Source: Winogradskyella sp. J14-2
GTDB lineage: Bacteria; Bacteroidota; Bacteroidia; Flavobacteriales; Flavobacteriaceae
Length of the DNA stretch: 64,000 bases
Assembly: GCF_001971725.1 (NCBI RefSeq)
Contig: NZ_CP019388.1
Location: forward strand, 372,001-436,000
Direction: 5' to 3'
Positions within the stretch are counted from its first letter, which is position 1. Every line of letters begins with the position of its first letter. The position numbers were made by a program, and so were the translations under genes. Below are positions 26,111 to 35,529 of the stretch, one piece after another. The notes under the pieces are model-generated. The model saw only the letters and a list, made by a program, of their open reading frames with translations, searched no databases and was not told the origin of the DNA.

Positions 26111-26118
26111 CAAATATA
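26111..26118 (-). promoter_or_regulatory. Candidate -7 promoter box (TATATTTG) for the HD gene
   Basis: An exact TAnnTTTG on the minus strand, 16 bases before the start codon at 26095 and directly against the porX start. It would give a very short leader. Confidence 0.4.
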
Positions 26119-26119
26119 C

Positions 26120-27673
26120 ATGAACAACATAAATATTCTGTGGGTAGATGACGAAATTGACTTATTAAAGCCTCACATACTTTTTTTAGAACAACGACAT
26201 TATAGCGTAACAAAATGCAAGAGTGGTACAGAGGCTTTAGATATTATTAATGATACTAATTTTGACATTGTTTTTTTAGATGAAAACATGCCTGGACTTA
26301 CTGGCCTAGAGACACTTAATGAAATTAAGGAGCGTCGCCCAAACCTTCCTGTTGTAATGATCACTAAGAGTGAGGAAGAATACATTATGGAGGAAGCTAT
26401 AGGAAGTAAAATTGCCGATTACCTTATAAAGCCAGTGAACCCAAATCAGATTCTGTTGAGCTTAAAAAAGAATTTAGACCATTCGCGTTTAGTATCTGAA
26501 AAAACAACATCTAACTACCAACAAGAGTTTAGAAAAATTGCTATGGATTTGTCTATGGTGAATACTTACGAGGAGTGGGCAGAATTATACCAAAAACTAA
26601 TATATTGGGAGCTTCAGCTAGAAGATATTGAAGACATAGGGATGACCGCTATTTTAGAGTCCCAAAAAACTGAGGCCAACCTTCAATTTGGAAAATTTAT
26701 CGAAAAGAATTACGAACAATGGTTTCAGCCCAATACAGATGCGCCTGTAATGTCTCACACTTTATTTAAGGAAAAGGTCGTTTCAGAATTAAATAACAAA
26801 CAACCAACACTAATGATTGTTATTGATAACTTGCGTTACGATCAATGGAAAGCCTTTGAGCCTATAGTCAATAATTATTATAAGAAAACATCAGAGCTAT
26901 CCTTCTACAGTATCTTACCCACAGCGACACAATATGCCAGAAACGCTATATTTTCTGGACTTATGCCTGCGGACATGGAAAAGTTATATCCAAACTACTG
27001 GAAAAATGATACAGACGAGGGTGGCAAAAACCTTCACGAAGATGATTTTTTAAGAGAACAATTAAAACGCTTAGGGCTTAGTCATATTAACTATGAATAC
27101 CATAAAATCACAAATTTAAAATCTGGTAAAAAACTAGTTGAAAACTTTAGAAATCTTAAAAACAACGATTTAAGCGTTATTGTGTATAATTTTGTAGATA
27201 TGCTCTCGCATTCTAAAACAGAAATGGAAGTAGTGAAAGAACTGGCTTCTAACAATAAGGCATATCGATCTTTAACTCAAAGCTGGTTTAAGAACTCTCC
27301 ATTATTAGAAATGATTCAACTATCGCAACAGTTAGGTTTTAAATTAATCCTTACAACAGACCATGGTACTATTAATGTAAAAGCACCTTCTAAAGTCATT
27401 GGAGACCGAGACACCAGCCTAAACTTAAGATATAAAACAGGTCGTAGCCTTACATATCAAGATAAAGATGTTTTAGCTGTTAAGGATCCCAAATCAATAC
27501 ATTTGCCATCTTTAACAATGAGTAGTTCATTTATTTTTGCTAAGGGAGATTTGTTTTTAGCGTATCCAAATAACTATAACCATTATGTCAGTTATTACAG
27601 AAACACCTATCAGCATGGTGGTGTTTCTTTAGAAGAAATGATTATCCCATTTGTAGTTTTAGACCCTAAATAA
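26120..27673 (+). CDS. porX: PorX, response regulator with PglZ phosphatase-like domain (T9SS regulator)
   Basis: A 517-residue protein. The receiver domain (1-120) has the acidic pocket WVDDE, phospho-acceptor Asp54 in FLDENMPG, and the conserved Lys in YLIKPVNP. A helical linker follows (about 125-205). The C-terminal alkaline-phosphatase-like PglZ domain (about 220-517) has metal/nucleophile motifs VIDNLRYDQW (D236), LPTATQYARN, LTTDHGT and YQHGGVSLEEMIIP. In Porphyromonas and Flavobacterium PorX acts with PorY and an ECF sigma factor to control T9SS genes, and its PglZ domain is a phosphodiesterase. Two T9SS cargo proteins are encoded in this window. PorY is not present here. Confidence 0.93.
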   Translation: MNNINILWVDDEIDLLKPHILFLEQRHYSVTKCKSGTEALDIINDTNFDIVFLDENMPGLTGLETLNEIKERRPNLPVVMITKSEEEYIMEEAIGSKIADYLIKPVNPNQILLSLKKNLDHSRLVSEKTTSNYQQEFRKIAMDLSMVNTYEEWAELYQKLIYWELQLEDIEDIGMTAILESQKTEANLQFGKFIEKNYEQWFQPNTDAPVMSHTLFKEKVVSELNNKQPTLMIVIDNLRYDQWKAFEPIVNNYYKKTSELSFYSILPTATQYARNAIFSGLMPADMEKLYPNYWKNDTDEGGKNLHEDDFLREQLKRLGLSHINYEYHKITNLKSGKKLVENFRNLKNNDLSVIVYNFVDMLSHSKTEMEVVKELASNNKAYRSLTQSWFKNSPLLEMIQLSQQLGFKLILTTDHGTINVKAPSKVIGDRDTSLNLRYKTGRSLTYQDKDVLAVKDPKSIHLPSLTMSSSFIFAKGDLFLAYPNNYNHYVSYYRNTYQHGGVSLEEMIIPFVVLDPK

Positions 27674-27770
27674 ATCTTTTAAAAGCATAAAAATCCGACG
27701 AAATGCACATTTTTCTAGGTTTTTAAAAAATTTATTACTAACATTGTACTTTAATATGTAAGTTATAGGT

Positions 27771-28235
27771 GTGCATAATATTGAGTTAACATATCATTTA
27801 AAAAACATAGATGCAGTAGCATTAGATGTATTCAAACATTTAAAGTCTAAAATCATTTTATTTAATGGAGAAATGGGAGCTGGCAAAACAACATTTATTA
27901 ACGCTTTGCTAAAGACAATGGACAGTGGTGACATTGCCACGAGTCCTACATTTTCTATCGTTAACGAATATACATTACCAAATGATAAAATTTTTCACTT
28001 TGATTTCTACAGAATAGAAACAATTGAAGAAGCTTACAATTTTGGGGTAGAAGACTATTTATATAGTGAGCACTGGCTATTTATAGAATGGCCAGACCGA
28101 ATAGAACAACTACTACCAGAAAATGCACAAACTATTACTATTACTAAGATAGATAATAACACAAGATCCCTCAAATTAACTATAAACGAGAAACTTTTAA
28201 CCGAAAATAACGCTATGACAGACTCGAAATTTTAG
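27771..28235 (+). CDS. tsaE: tRNA threonylcarbamoyladenosine biosynthesis ATPase
   Basis: A 154-residue P-loop protein of normal TsaE size. The Walker A motif is LFNGEMGAGKTTFINALL (about 30-47), switch-like TSPTFSIVNEY follows, then HFDFYRIE and LFIEWPDRIEQLLP. TsaE works with TsaB and TsaD to make t6A37 in ANN-decoding tRNAs. The initiation codon appears to be GTG at 27771: a stop lies in frame just upstream and no ATG fits. It follows porX by 97 bases, an arrangement (porX-tsaE-ald) that I recall as common in Flavobacteriia. Confidence 0.93.
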   Translation: MHNIELTYHLKNIDAVALDVFKHLKSKIILFNGEMGAGKTTFINALLKTMDSGDIATSPTFSIVNEYTLPNDKIFHFDFYRIETIEEAYNFGVEDYLYSEHWLFIEWPDRIEQLLPENAQTITITKIDNNTRSLKLTINEKLLTENNAMTDSKF

Positions 28236-28251
28236 ACAAATTTCAACTAAC

Positions 28252-28293
28252 ATTCTATTCCAAGAGCTATAGAATTACGGAAAAACCGTAATT
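28252..28293 (+). other. Two overlapping hairpins downstream of tsaE
   Basis: ATTCTAT...ATAGAAT (28252-28275) and AATTACGG-AAAAA-CCGTAATT (28273-28293) share three bases, so they are partly exclusive. No strong T run follows, so this is only a possible weak terminator or processing site. Confidence 0.4.
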
Positions 28294-28354
28294 AAAACCT
28301 CATAATTTTTTGGATTTTAACATTAATTGATTTTCAGAGGCTTTAAGAGCACTG

Positions 28355-28362
28355 TAAATTTG
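28355..28362 (+). promoter_or_regulatory. Candidate -7 promoter box (TAAATTTG) for the small secreted peptide
   Basis: An exact TAnnTTTG, 31 bases before the ATG at 28394, with TTTT 20 bases further upstream in the -33 position. Confidence 0.55.
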
Positions 28363-28393
28363 TAAAGAATTAATTAATTAAATCCCTTAAATT

Positions 28394-28537
28394 ATGAAAG
28401 CTAAAAAATTAGTACTAGCAATCGCGATCTTCGGAGGAATGTTATTTACTGCACAGGCAACTAACATTATCGACTTAGATGGACAAACGACAACAAAAGT
28501 TGACAGAAGAAAACTTAAAGTTCCGACACACGGATAA
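28394..28537 (+). CDS. 47-residue secreted peptide of unknown function, overlapping the next gene
   Basis: The frame encodes a basic N-terminus and hydrophobic core (MKAKKLVLAIAIFGGMLFTA, then QA), a clear signal peptide with a cleavage site near residue 22. A short mature part of about 25 residues ends RRKLKVPTHG. It has an exact promoter box 31 bases upstream, and this is the first good start codon after it. The last 59 bases overlap, in another frame, the start of the gene at 28479. Signal peptide and promoter make it likely real. The function is unknown; nearby gene content gives no clue. Confidence 0.7.
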   Translation: MKAKKLVLAIAIFGGMLFTAQATNIIDLDGQTTTKVDRRKLKVPTHG

Positions 28538-29033
28538 AAAATCTTACAATAAGAAGATTATTTTAGGGAGTATAGTTGCATCATTTGTAGCTGCTACTCC
28601 TTTTTTATTTTATTTATACGAATATGTACCCGATTCAGAAAAATGGGAAACAATTTTTGGAACGTACAGCAGTGTTGAATACGGAAGTGCTAATGTAGCA
28701 ATGTGGGTGCTTGCAATGAAAGCTGTACCTCTTTTGTTATCACTTGTTTGGTTCTTTACTTGTCGCCATTGGTGGTATCATGCACTTTTAGTGCCTATTG
28801 CAATGTTTACCTTTCAATTTGTTAGTGCATTAAATTTTGATTTAAGATATGTAGATGAGTTCGAAATTATTTGGCTTCTACCAATAATGGCAATTGTCTT
28901 TCCATCAATTTACTTAATAAGAGCAAAGATGTTTAATAAAATCAATGATGCTGGCAAAACAATGGAAGAGCTAGAAGAAGAGTTTATGATTAAGCCAAAA
29001 ACATTTTGGGGTAAGATTAAGCAGTATTTTTAA
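28479..29033 (+). CDS. Conserved membrane protein of unknown function
   Basis: A 184-residue protein with four predicted transmembrane helices (about 27-47, 73-93, 100-118 and 130-148), a cytoplasmic basic N-terminus (MDKRQQKLTEENLKFRHTDK) and an acidic Glu-rich C-terminal tail (KTMEELEEEF). No catalytic motif is visible. The chosen ATG at 28479 lies within the preceding small gene, giving a 59-base overlap in a different frame. A later start is possible but would delete the well-formed N-terminus, and the first downstream Met lies in the second helix. It is followed by alanine dehydrogenase. Confidence 0.75.
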   Translation: MDKRQQKLTEENLKFRHTDKKSYNKKIILGSIVASFVAATPFLFYLYEYVPDSEKWETIFGTYSSVEYGSANVAMWVLAMKAVPLLLSLVWFFTCRHWWYHALLVPIAMFTFQFVSALNFDLRYVDEFEIIWLLPIMAIVFPSIYLIRAKMFNKINDAGKTMEELEEEFMIKPKTFWGKIKQYF

Positions 29034-29145
29034 AAATTTTATTTTCATTTCAGTTTTATTCGTAACTTAAAAGTTAGTTTATTTAATTTTATGTTGCGAG
29101 ATTGTGTTTTACTATCTTGCGGCCACTAGTCAATTTCTAACTTTA

Positions 29146-30345
29146 ATGAGTAAATCTTTATCACCGTTTACAAAGGCCCAATTACTACCTCAAGAAGAAA
29201 CCTTAGAAGTTTTTAAGAAAAAAGGGGAACTTTTTATTGGGATACCCAAAGAAACCCATTTTCAAGAAAGTCGTGTTTGTCTTACACCAGATGCAGTTTC
29301 TGCATTAACAGCAAATGGCCATCGCGTTTTATTTGAGTCTGGTGCTGGGGAAGGAGCCAATTTTAAAGACAAAGATTACAGTGAAGCTGGTGCAGAAGTT
29401 ACCAAAGATACAGCAAAGGTCTACTCCTGCCCTATGGTTTTAAAAGTTGAGCCACCCTCATTAGATGAAATAGCACTCATTAACCCACAAACTATACTTA
29501 TTTCGGCACTACAAATAAAAACGCAAAGCAAATCATATTTTGAGGCCTTGGCAAAAAAACGGATTACAGCACTAGCTTTTGAATATATTAAAGACGATGA
29601 TGGAGCCTATCCAGCCGTGCGCTCTCTCAGCGAAATTGCTGGTACTGCTTCTATACTTATTGCATCAGAGCTGTTATCTAACGTAAATGGTGGTAACGGC
29701 CTAATGATGGGTAACATTAATGGTGTGCCACCAACAGAAGTGCTTATACTAGGTGCTGGTACGGTTGGAGAATTTGCAGCGCGTTCTGCAATGGGCCTTG
29801 GTGCCAACATAAAGATTTTTGATAGCTCCATAACTAAACTCCGTTGTATTCAAAATAATTTAGGTAGGTCTGTCTATACGTCTACCATGCAACCAAAAAA
29901 TTTATTAAAAGCACTAAAGCGTTGCGATGTTGCTATTGGTGCTGTTAGAGGCACCAATCGTTCGCCTGTTGTGGTTACAGAGACTATGGTAGAACACATG
30001 AAACCCGGTTCTGTTATCATAGATGTTAGTATAGATATGGGAGGTTGTTTTGAAACCAGTGAAGTTACCACTCACGATCACCCTACATTTGATCACAATG
30101 GCGTAATACATTATTGTGTACCTAATATACCTGCTAGATATTCTAGAACTGCTTCGGTATCCATTAGCAATATTTTTACCCCTTATCTTCTTGAAATAGG
30201 TGAGCATGGTGGATTAGAAAATGCTTTACGTTTTGATAGAGGATTAAAAAATGGATTGTACTTTTACCATGGTATTTTAACTAACAAATCTGTGGCAGAA
30301 TGGTTTGGTTTGGATTATAACGATGCTAACCTATTAATCTTCTAA
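29146..30345 (+). CDS. ald: Alanine dehydrogenase
   Basis: About 399 residues. The substrate domain opens with IGIPKETHFQESRVCLTPDAV and contains the Lys of VLKVEPPS; the NAD-binding Rossmann loop is VLILGAGTVGEFAARSAMG (about 203-221); the C-terminal block is DVSIDMGGCFETSEVTTHDHPTF. It interconverts alanine and pyruvate plus ammonia with NADH. This is the Bacteroidota-type, somewhat longer at the N-terminus than the Bacillus enzyme (~371). An upstream in-frame GTG at 29104 was rejected in favour of the ATG at 29146, which follows the TATC-TTG-rich promoter-like segment. Confidence 0.92.
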   Translation: MSKSLSPFTKAQLLPQEETLEVFKKKGELFIGIPKETHFQESRVCLTPDAVSALTANGHRVLFESGAGEGANFKDKDYSEAGAEVTKDTAKVYSCPMVLKVEPPSLDEIALINPQTILISALQIKTQSKSYFEALAKKRITALAFEYIKDDDGAYPAVRSLSEIAGTASILIASELLSNVNGGNGLMMGNINGVPPTEVLILGAGTVGEFAARSAMGLGANIKIFDSSITKLRCIQNNLGRSVYTSTMQPKNLLKALKRCDVAIGAVRGTNRSPVVVTETMVEHMKPGSVIIDVSIDMGGCFETSEVTTHDHPTFDHNGVIHYCVPNIPARYSRTASVSISNIFTPYLLEIGEHGGLENALRFDRGLKNGLYFYHGILTNKSVAEWFGLDYNDANLLIF

Positions 30346-30359
30346 AATTTACTATACGC

Positions 30360-30737
30360 ATGAAGTTTACACAGCGCTTGGCCTACTATCTTGGTGGTTT
30401 TTCTATTGGCCTAATAATATTAATGTTTTTTTTAAATGGCAAAGAGGCTTCATGCGATTATGGCCCAAATGCCAGAACAGTAAAAAATATAAGCTCAAAA
30501 CCCATTACCTATTCTAACGAAGTTTTGGGTTTTACAAACTATCACACCATAGATTCAACAACAGTTATTAATCTTATAAAATATGGTAATGTAGATTTTT
30601 CTAAAAGCAGTACCGATTTAGATTCTTGTAAAATATACCATATTAATAACATTTATAAAGACAAAGAGATTCAATTAAGCATAGAAAATTGCGATTCCAT
30701 TGCTAAAATATTAGTTATGAGTTATGTTAACGAATAA
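30360..30737 (+). CDS. DUF4258-like membrane-anchored protein
   Basis: A 125-residue protein with one N-terminal membrane anchor (residues 10-26, YLGGFSIGLIILMFFLN) and a short periplasmic domain. It contains CDYGPNARTVKNI and DLDSCKIYHI, with three Cys that could form a disulphide. The domain resembles DUF4258 of Bacteroidota. It lies 14 bases after ald and probably shares its transcript; a gene of this type directly after ald is, from memory, frequent in Flavobacteriia. The function is unknown. Confidence 0.75.
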   Translation: MKFTQRLAYYLGGFSIGLIILMFFLNGKEASCDYGPNARTVKNISSKPITYSNEVLGFTNYHTIDSTTVINLIKYGNVDFSKSSTDLDSCKIYHINNIYKDKEIQLSIENCDSIAKILVMSYVNE

Positions 30738-30817
30738 AAATATAGTTTCGTAGTATAAATATTTATTCTAACAATTAAATTTTAATATTTGAATCCTAAA
30801 CTTAAATCTACCAAAAA

Positions 30818-31840
30818 ATGAAAATTCTTGTAACTGGAGCTGCAGGATTCATTGGCTTTTTTACATCAAAAGTACTACTAGAAAAAGGTTATGAAGTTGT
30901 AGGTCTAGATAATATCAATGATTATTATGATGTTAATCTTAAATTTTCGAGATTAGGAGAATTAGGAATTAACAAAAGTGACGCTGAAAATTTCAATAAT
31001 CTGTGTAAAAGTACAAATGATAAATTTTCATTTGTAAGAATGAATCTTGAAGACCGAGAAGCATTACCAAAACTTTTTAAACAAGAAAAATTTGATGTGG
31101 TGTGTAACCTAGCTGCACAAGCTGGTGTTAGATATAGCCTTGAAAATCCTGAAACCTACATAGACTCTAACCTAGTTGGCTTTTTAAACATACTTGAGTG
31201 TTGTAGGCACAACGATATAAAACACTTAGTATATGCTAGTAGTTCTAGTGTTTATGGGTTAAACGAAAAAATACCATTTTCAACAGAAGATAATGTAGAT
31301 CACCCTATTAGCTTATATGCTGCTACTAAAAAGAGTAATGAGCTAATGGCACATACATACAGTCATTTATTCAAAATCCCAACTACAGGACTACGCTTTT
31401 TTACCGTATATGGCCCTTGGGGAAGACCAGATATGGCTATGTTTTTATTTACCGACGCTATTGTAAATGATAGACCTATAAAAGTGTTTAACCACGGAAA
31501 GATGGAGCGCGATTTTACGTATATAGATGATATTGTAGAAGGCGTTGTGCGTATTTGCGAAAAACCAACAAAGGAGCGTTTAGACACAAAAACACTATAT
31601 AAAGTTTACAACATAGGAAATAATAACTCAGTAAAACTCTTAGACTTTATAAAAGAAATTGAATTTAATCTAGGTAAAGAAGCCGATAAAAACATGATGC
31701 CAATACAACCAGGTGATGTAGAAAAAACGTGGGCAGATGTAGGGCAACTTATTAAAGACTATGATTACAGACCTAATACCTCTATAAAAGAAGGAGTTAA
31801 ATCATTTGTTAATTGGTATAAATCATATTACAACAAGTGA
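30818..31840 (+). CDS. UDP-glucuronate 4-epimerase-like NAD-dependent sugar epimerase
   Basis: A 340-residue extended short-chain dehydrogenase. NAD loop TGAAGFIG is at 6-13; the catalytic Ser region is YASSSSVYG; Tyr167 and Lys171 are in SLYAATKKSNE. The insert after DNINDYYDVNLKFSRL and the block RFFTVYGPWGRPDMA are typical of UDP-glucuronate 4-epimerases (CapI/LspL type), which make UDP-galacturonate. The next gene encodes UDP-glucose dehydrogenase, the enzyme that makes UDP-glucuronate, which supports this substrate. It opens the exopolysaccharide locus. Confidence 0.88.
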   Translation: MKILVTGAAGFIGFFTSKVLLEKGYEVVGLDNINDYYDVNLKFSRLGELGINKSDAENFNNLCKSTNDKFSFVRMNLEDREALPKLFKQEKFDVVCNLAAQAGVRYSLENPETYIDSNLVGFLNILECCRHNDIKHLVYASSSSVYGLNEKIPFSTEDNVDHPISLYAATKKSNELMAHTYSHLFKIPTTGLRFFTVYGPWGRPDMAMFLFTDAIVNDRPIKVFNHGKMERDFTYIDDIVEGVVRICEKPTKERLDTKTLYKVYNIGNNNSVKLLDFIKEIEFNLGKEADKNMMPIQPGDVEKTWADVGQLIKDYDYRPNTSIKEGVKSFVNWYKSYYNK

Positions 31841-32001
31841 TTGGTGGGTGTGTTAAAACGATATAATGTGTACTTCTTATATATTTATTGAAGTTTATCG
31901 TAAAAACCAGTCGTTGATATATTAATTTGCAGATAATTAAATAAATCATACACTTTTGTTACGCTAAAGAAATTAACCCAAGTCAAACACATAAATTTAA
32001 A

Positions 32002-33381
32002 ATGAAAATTTCAAAAATTTGCTGTATTGGAGCTGGATATGTAGGAGGACCTACAATGGCAGTAATCGCTAAAAAAAATCCTAACATACAAGTTACAATT
32101 GTAGATATAAACGCAGAGCGCATTGCTGCATGGAATGATAAAGATGTTTCAAAGTTACCTATCTACGAACCAGGTCTAGCTGAAATAGTTGCCGAAACCA
32201 GAGGGAAAAACTTATTCTTTTCAACAGAAATTGATAAAGCTATCGATGAATCTGAAATGATTTTTATATCGGTTAACACTCCAACCAAAACTTATGGTAA
32301 GGGAAAAGGTATGGCTGCCGATTTAAAATATGTAGAGCTATGTGCAAGAAATATTGCAGATGTAGCTAAAACAGATAAAATTGTAGTTGAAAAATCTACC
32401 CTACCTGTAAGAACAGCTCAAGCCATTAAAAGTATATTACACAACACAGGAAGCGACGTAAAGTTTGATATTTTATCAAACCCTGAATTCCTGGCAGAGG
32501 GCACAGCTATCCAAGATTTATTAAACCCTGACAGAGTATTAATTGGTGGAGAATCTGAAGAAGCTATTGAGGCTTTGGCTAACATTTACGGTAGTTGGGT
32601 TCCTCAAGATCAGATTCTAAGAACCAACGTATGGTCTTCTGAGTTATCAAAACTAACAGCAAACGCATTTTTAGCACAGCGTATTTCTTCAATTAATGCC
32701 ATCTCTGAGTTATGTGAAAGAACCGAAGCAGATGTAAGTGAAGTTGCAAGAGCAATAGGTATGGACTCTAGAATTGGTTCTAAATTCTTAAATGCATCTA
32801 TTGGTTTTGGTGGATCTTGTTTTCAAAAAGATATTTTAAACCTTGTTTATATTGCCCGAAGCTACGGGCTCAACGAGGTTGCAGATTACTGGGAACAAGT
32901 CATTATATTAAATGACCACCAAAAAAGAAGATTCTCAGATAATTTAATCAGTACATTATATAATACGGTATCTGGTAAAAAGATTGCCATGTTAGGCTGG
33001 GCATTTAAGAAAGACACCAATGATACAAGAGAATCAGCAGCAATATATGTAGCAGACCACTTACTTAACGAGCAAGCCAATATTGCAGTATATGACCCAA
33101 AGGTACCAAGTAACAAGGTGTATAGTGATTTAAATTACTTACAAACCCGCTCAGAAGAAGAAAACAAAGATTTAGTGGAAACTTTTGATAATCCTTATGA
33201 TGTGGTTAGAGATGCTCACGCCATTGCTATTATGACTGAGTGGGATGAGTTTAAAACCTACGACTGGAAAAAGATTTTTGACCTTATGAAAAAACCGGCT
33301 TTCATTTTTGATGGTAGAAATATACTTAACAAAGATGACATGACTGCAATAGGTTTTGAGTACTCTTCCATCGGGAAGTAA
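32002..33381 (+). CDS. UDP-glucose 6-dehydrogenase
   Basis: A 459-residue protein closer in length and motifs to the animal/plant type of the enzyme. The NAD loop is [17 protein letters not shown] (7-23), the middle block is [13 protein letters not shown], and the nucleophile Cys273 is in [16 protein letters not shown]. The C-terminal domain has [14 protein letters not shown]-type sequence ([16 protein letters not shown]). It oxidises UDP-glucose to UDP-glucuronate, with 2 NAD. With the epimerase 161 bases upstream it would supply UDP-glucuronate and UDP-galacturonate for the surface polymer. Confidence 0.94.
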   Translation: MKISKICCIGAGYVGGPTMAVIAKKNPNIQVTIVDINAERIAAWNDKDVSKLPIYEPGLAEIVAETRGKNLFFSTEIDKAIDESEMIFISVNTPTKTYGKGKGMAADLKYVELCARNIADVAKTDKIVVEKSTLPVRTAQAIKSILHNTGSDVKFDILSNPEFLAEGTAIQDLLNPDRVLIGGESEEAIEALANIYGSWVPQDQILRTNVWSSELSKLTANAFLAQRISSINAISELCERTEADVSEVARAIGMDSRIGSKFLNASIGFGGSCFQKDILNLVYIARSYGLNEVADYWEQVIILNDHQKRRFSDNLISTLYNTVSGKKIAMLGWAFKKDTNDTRESAAIYVADHLLNEQANIAVYDPKVPSNKVYSDLNYLQTRSEEENKDLVETFDNPYDVVRDAHAIAIMTEWDEFKTYDWKKIFDLMKKPAFIFDGRNILNKDDMTAIGFEYSSIGK

Positions 33382-33442
33382 ACCCTTAGGTTTAGCTTAG
33401 TAATAATGCTAAATTACCATTAACCAAAAAATTTGTAAACTT

Positions 33443-34546
33443 TTGAATACCAAAAAAAAACATATTGCTTTTGTTATTGGTGCTCTAAGTCCTGGCGGTG
33501 CAGAACGTGTTATAACTAACCTAAGTAATAATTTAATTGAAGATTTTAAGGTAACCATAATTACTTTTATTGAATCAGATCCGTTTTATGCCTTAAACGA
33601 TTCTGTTAATGTAATTTCTTGTTTTAAAGAGTTAACAAATCCAAAATCCTTTTTAGGTTCATTAAAATTAAATTATGCCATTCTCAAAAAAGTAAGCAAA
33701 ATTACAAAACAAGAGAAGGTAGATTTACTTATAGGTTTTATTACGCAAGCAAATATTAAAGCGGTTTTAGCTGCAAAACTTAATAGAATACCTTGTCTAA
33801 TAAGCGAGCGCAATGATCCTTTAAAAAATGATATACCTAGATTTTGGGTAATACTTCGTAAATATATTTACCCAAAGGCAGATTGCCTAATTGTACAAAC
33901 CGAGAAAGTGAAGCAGGTTTATGAACGTTTGATAAAAAAAACAGAAATGGAAGTGCTGCCAAATCCTATATCTACAGAACTTTCTAAATTACGAAAAGAA
34001 TATAGTGCAGATAGAGAGAACATTATTTTATCTGTCGGTACATTTAATAATGATAAGAGACAAGAAAGAATTATAGATGCTTTTTATAAACTTCAGTTAA
34101 GCAATTGGCAATTGCTATTAATTGGAGAAGGACCAAATGAATCTAAATTAAAAGCATTGATTAAGGAATTGAACCTCGAAGATAAAGTAACCATGTTACC
34201 CAAAATAAAGAATGTTCATGATTATTATAATAAAGCTTCAATCTTTGCCTTTGCTTCAAAAGCAGAAGGATTCCCTAACGTATTGCTAGAAGCTATGCAC
34301 TTTGGCCTGCCTTCATTGTCTACAGATTGTAATTATGGACCCTCAGAATTAATTACAAACGGAGAAAATGGTTTTTTAGCACCAGTAGATGATCAAGATG
34401 CGTTTGTAGATTACTTAGAAAAACTCGTTGATAATAAAGCCTTGAGATTATCTTTTTCTAAAGAATCCAAAAAAACAACCGAAAACTTTTTGGATACTCA
34501 TGTAACTTCAAGTTGGAGAGATTTAATATCAAAGCACTTGTCTTAA
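33443..34546 (+). CDS. GT4 family glycosyltransferase
   Basis: A 367-residue GT-B enzyme. It opens with IAFVIGALSPGGAERVITNL, the acceptor-side glycine loop of GT4 proteins. The C-terminal donor domain has ILSVGTFNNDKRQERIIDAF and the EX7E-type block ASKAEGFPNVLLEAMHFGLP. It transfers a sugar from a nucleotide donor to a lipid-linked oligosaccharide on the cytoplasmic face; donor and linkage cannot be read. The initiation codon appears to be TTG at 33443, since there is no ATG before the conserved first strand. It ends immediately before the SGNH gene (zero-base gap). Confidence 0.92.
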   Translation: MNTKKKHIAFVIGALSPGGAERVITNLSNNLIEDFKVTIITFIESDPFYALNDSVNVISCFKELTNPKSFLGSLKLNYAILKKVSKITKQEKVDLLIGFITQANIKAVLAAKLNRIPCLISERNDPLKNDIPRFWVILRKYIYPKADCLIVQTEKVKQVYERLIKKTEMEVLPNPISTELSKLRKEYSADRENIILSVGTFNNDKRQERIIDAFYKLQLSNWQLLLIGEGPNESKLKALIKELNLEDKVTMLPKIKNVHDYYNKASIFAFASKAEGFPNVLLEAMHFGLPSLSTDCNYGPSELITNGENGFLAPVDDQDAFVDYLEKLVDNKALRLSFSKESKKTTENFLDTHVTSSWRDLISKHLS

Positions 34547-35521
34547 ATGAAAAAATTTCTAAAACATATATTTTATGGTCTCTTATTTTTTGTACTCATC
34601 AACGTATTAATTGTTTTAAAGTACGAACTACCTGCCTATGAAGCTATAGAAAACAAAACTCACAAAAACTTCTTAAAGTGGGACGGTATTCATGGCAATT
34701 CTAATACTTATGATTTAATAATTCTTGGCTCTAGTAGAGCATACACATCCTTAAACCCTAAAATTATTGATATGGGCTTAAATCTTAAGTCCTTTAATAT
34801 GGGAACCTCTTCCCAAGACATTACTGAAACATATTACACTCTCAAAGAAATATTAGATTATCAAAATCCTAAATATGTAATCCTAGAAACATACCTTGGC
34901 TCTTGTGATGATTTCGTTAACTATTATCAGGTATTTTCAAACGCCTCATTTTTTAAATCTTCAGAGCATAAATATGACCTTGTAGTGAATGGTTATGGCA
35001 GTAAAGGAATAGTAAATTACATTATTCCGTTAATGAAGTTTAACAATTACATAAAACAAGATATAACATCTATCGTTTCAAAAAGAAAGAATAAGGCTCC
35101 AAAAATAAATTGGTACAAGGGATTTCATAGTGATACAACCGTAATAAGCAAAACTGATATCAATAAATTTGAACCTATTCCAAACTTTAAAAACACAAAC
35201 TTTAATAAAGATCGGTTCAAAAGTTATTTTAATAAAATCTACGAACTCACAAAAGCCCATGGAATTCAGTTAATTGTATTAAGAACACCTTATCCACCTT
35301 CAAGACTATTGTTGGATTCTAATACCGATGAAAACAGTTATTATCAAAAATTTTTCAGCAACTATAAAGATGTTGGTTATTATGACCTAAATAGCTATAA
35401 ATCTGATACATTCAATTTTAAAGATGAAGATTTTTCCGATTTTCATCATGCAAACCAACACGGAGCTGCAAAAATCAGCCAACAACTTGTTGATATAATA
35501 AAAACTCAGCAACTCAATTAA
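34547..35521 (+). CDS. SGNH-hydrolase-like membrane-anchored protein, likely polysaccharide O-acetylation partner
   Basis: A 324-residue protein with one N-terminal membrane anchor (about 7-26). The periplasmic part has SGNH-like blocks: LGSSRAYTSL (Ser62 or Ser63 as nucleophile), FNMGTSSQD (84-90), and near the C-terminus SDFHHANQHGA with Asp298 and His301 as the DxxH pair. This layout is like AlgJ/AlgX and related proteins that complete acetyl transfer with an MBOAT partner. The MBOAT gene starts eight bases downstream. The protein has no recognised family name that I can give, so the role is inferred from motifs and context. Confidence 0.78.
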   Translation: MKKFLKHIFYGLLFFVLINVLIVLKYELPAYEAIENKTHKNFLKWDGIHGNSNTYDLIILGSSRAYTSLNPKIIDMGLNLKSFNMGTSSQDITETYYTLKEILDYQNPKYVILETYLGSCDDFVNYYQVFSNASFFKSSEHKYDLVVNGYGSKGIVNYIIPLMKFNNYIKQDITSIVSKRKNKAPKINWYKGFHSDTTVISKTDINKFEPIPNFKNTNFNKDRFKSYFNKIYELTKAHGIQLIVLRTPYPPSRLLLDSNTDENSYYQKFFSNYKDVGYYDLNSYKSDTFNFKDEDFSDFHHANQHGAAKISQQLVDIIKTQQLN

Positions 35522-35529
35522 AAAACAAT

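Noticed and set aside
26120-27673. PglZ domain as part of a BREX-type phage defence system
   Set aside because: The protein has an N-terminal receiver domain and the overall layout of PorX, and no BREX partner genes lie nearby.
29104-29145. GTG start extending alanine dehydrogenase by 14 residues
   Set aside because: The extension is hydrophobic and unlike the family, and the ATG at 29146 gives a better start.
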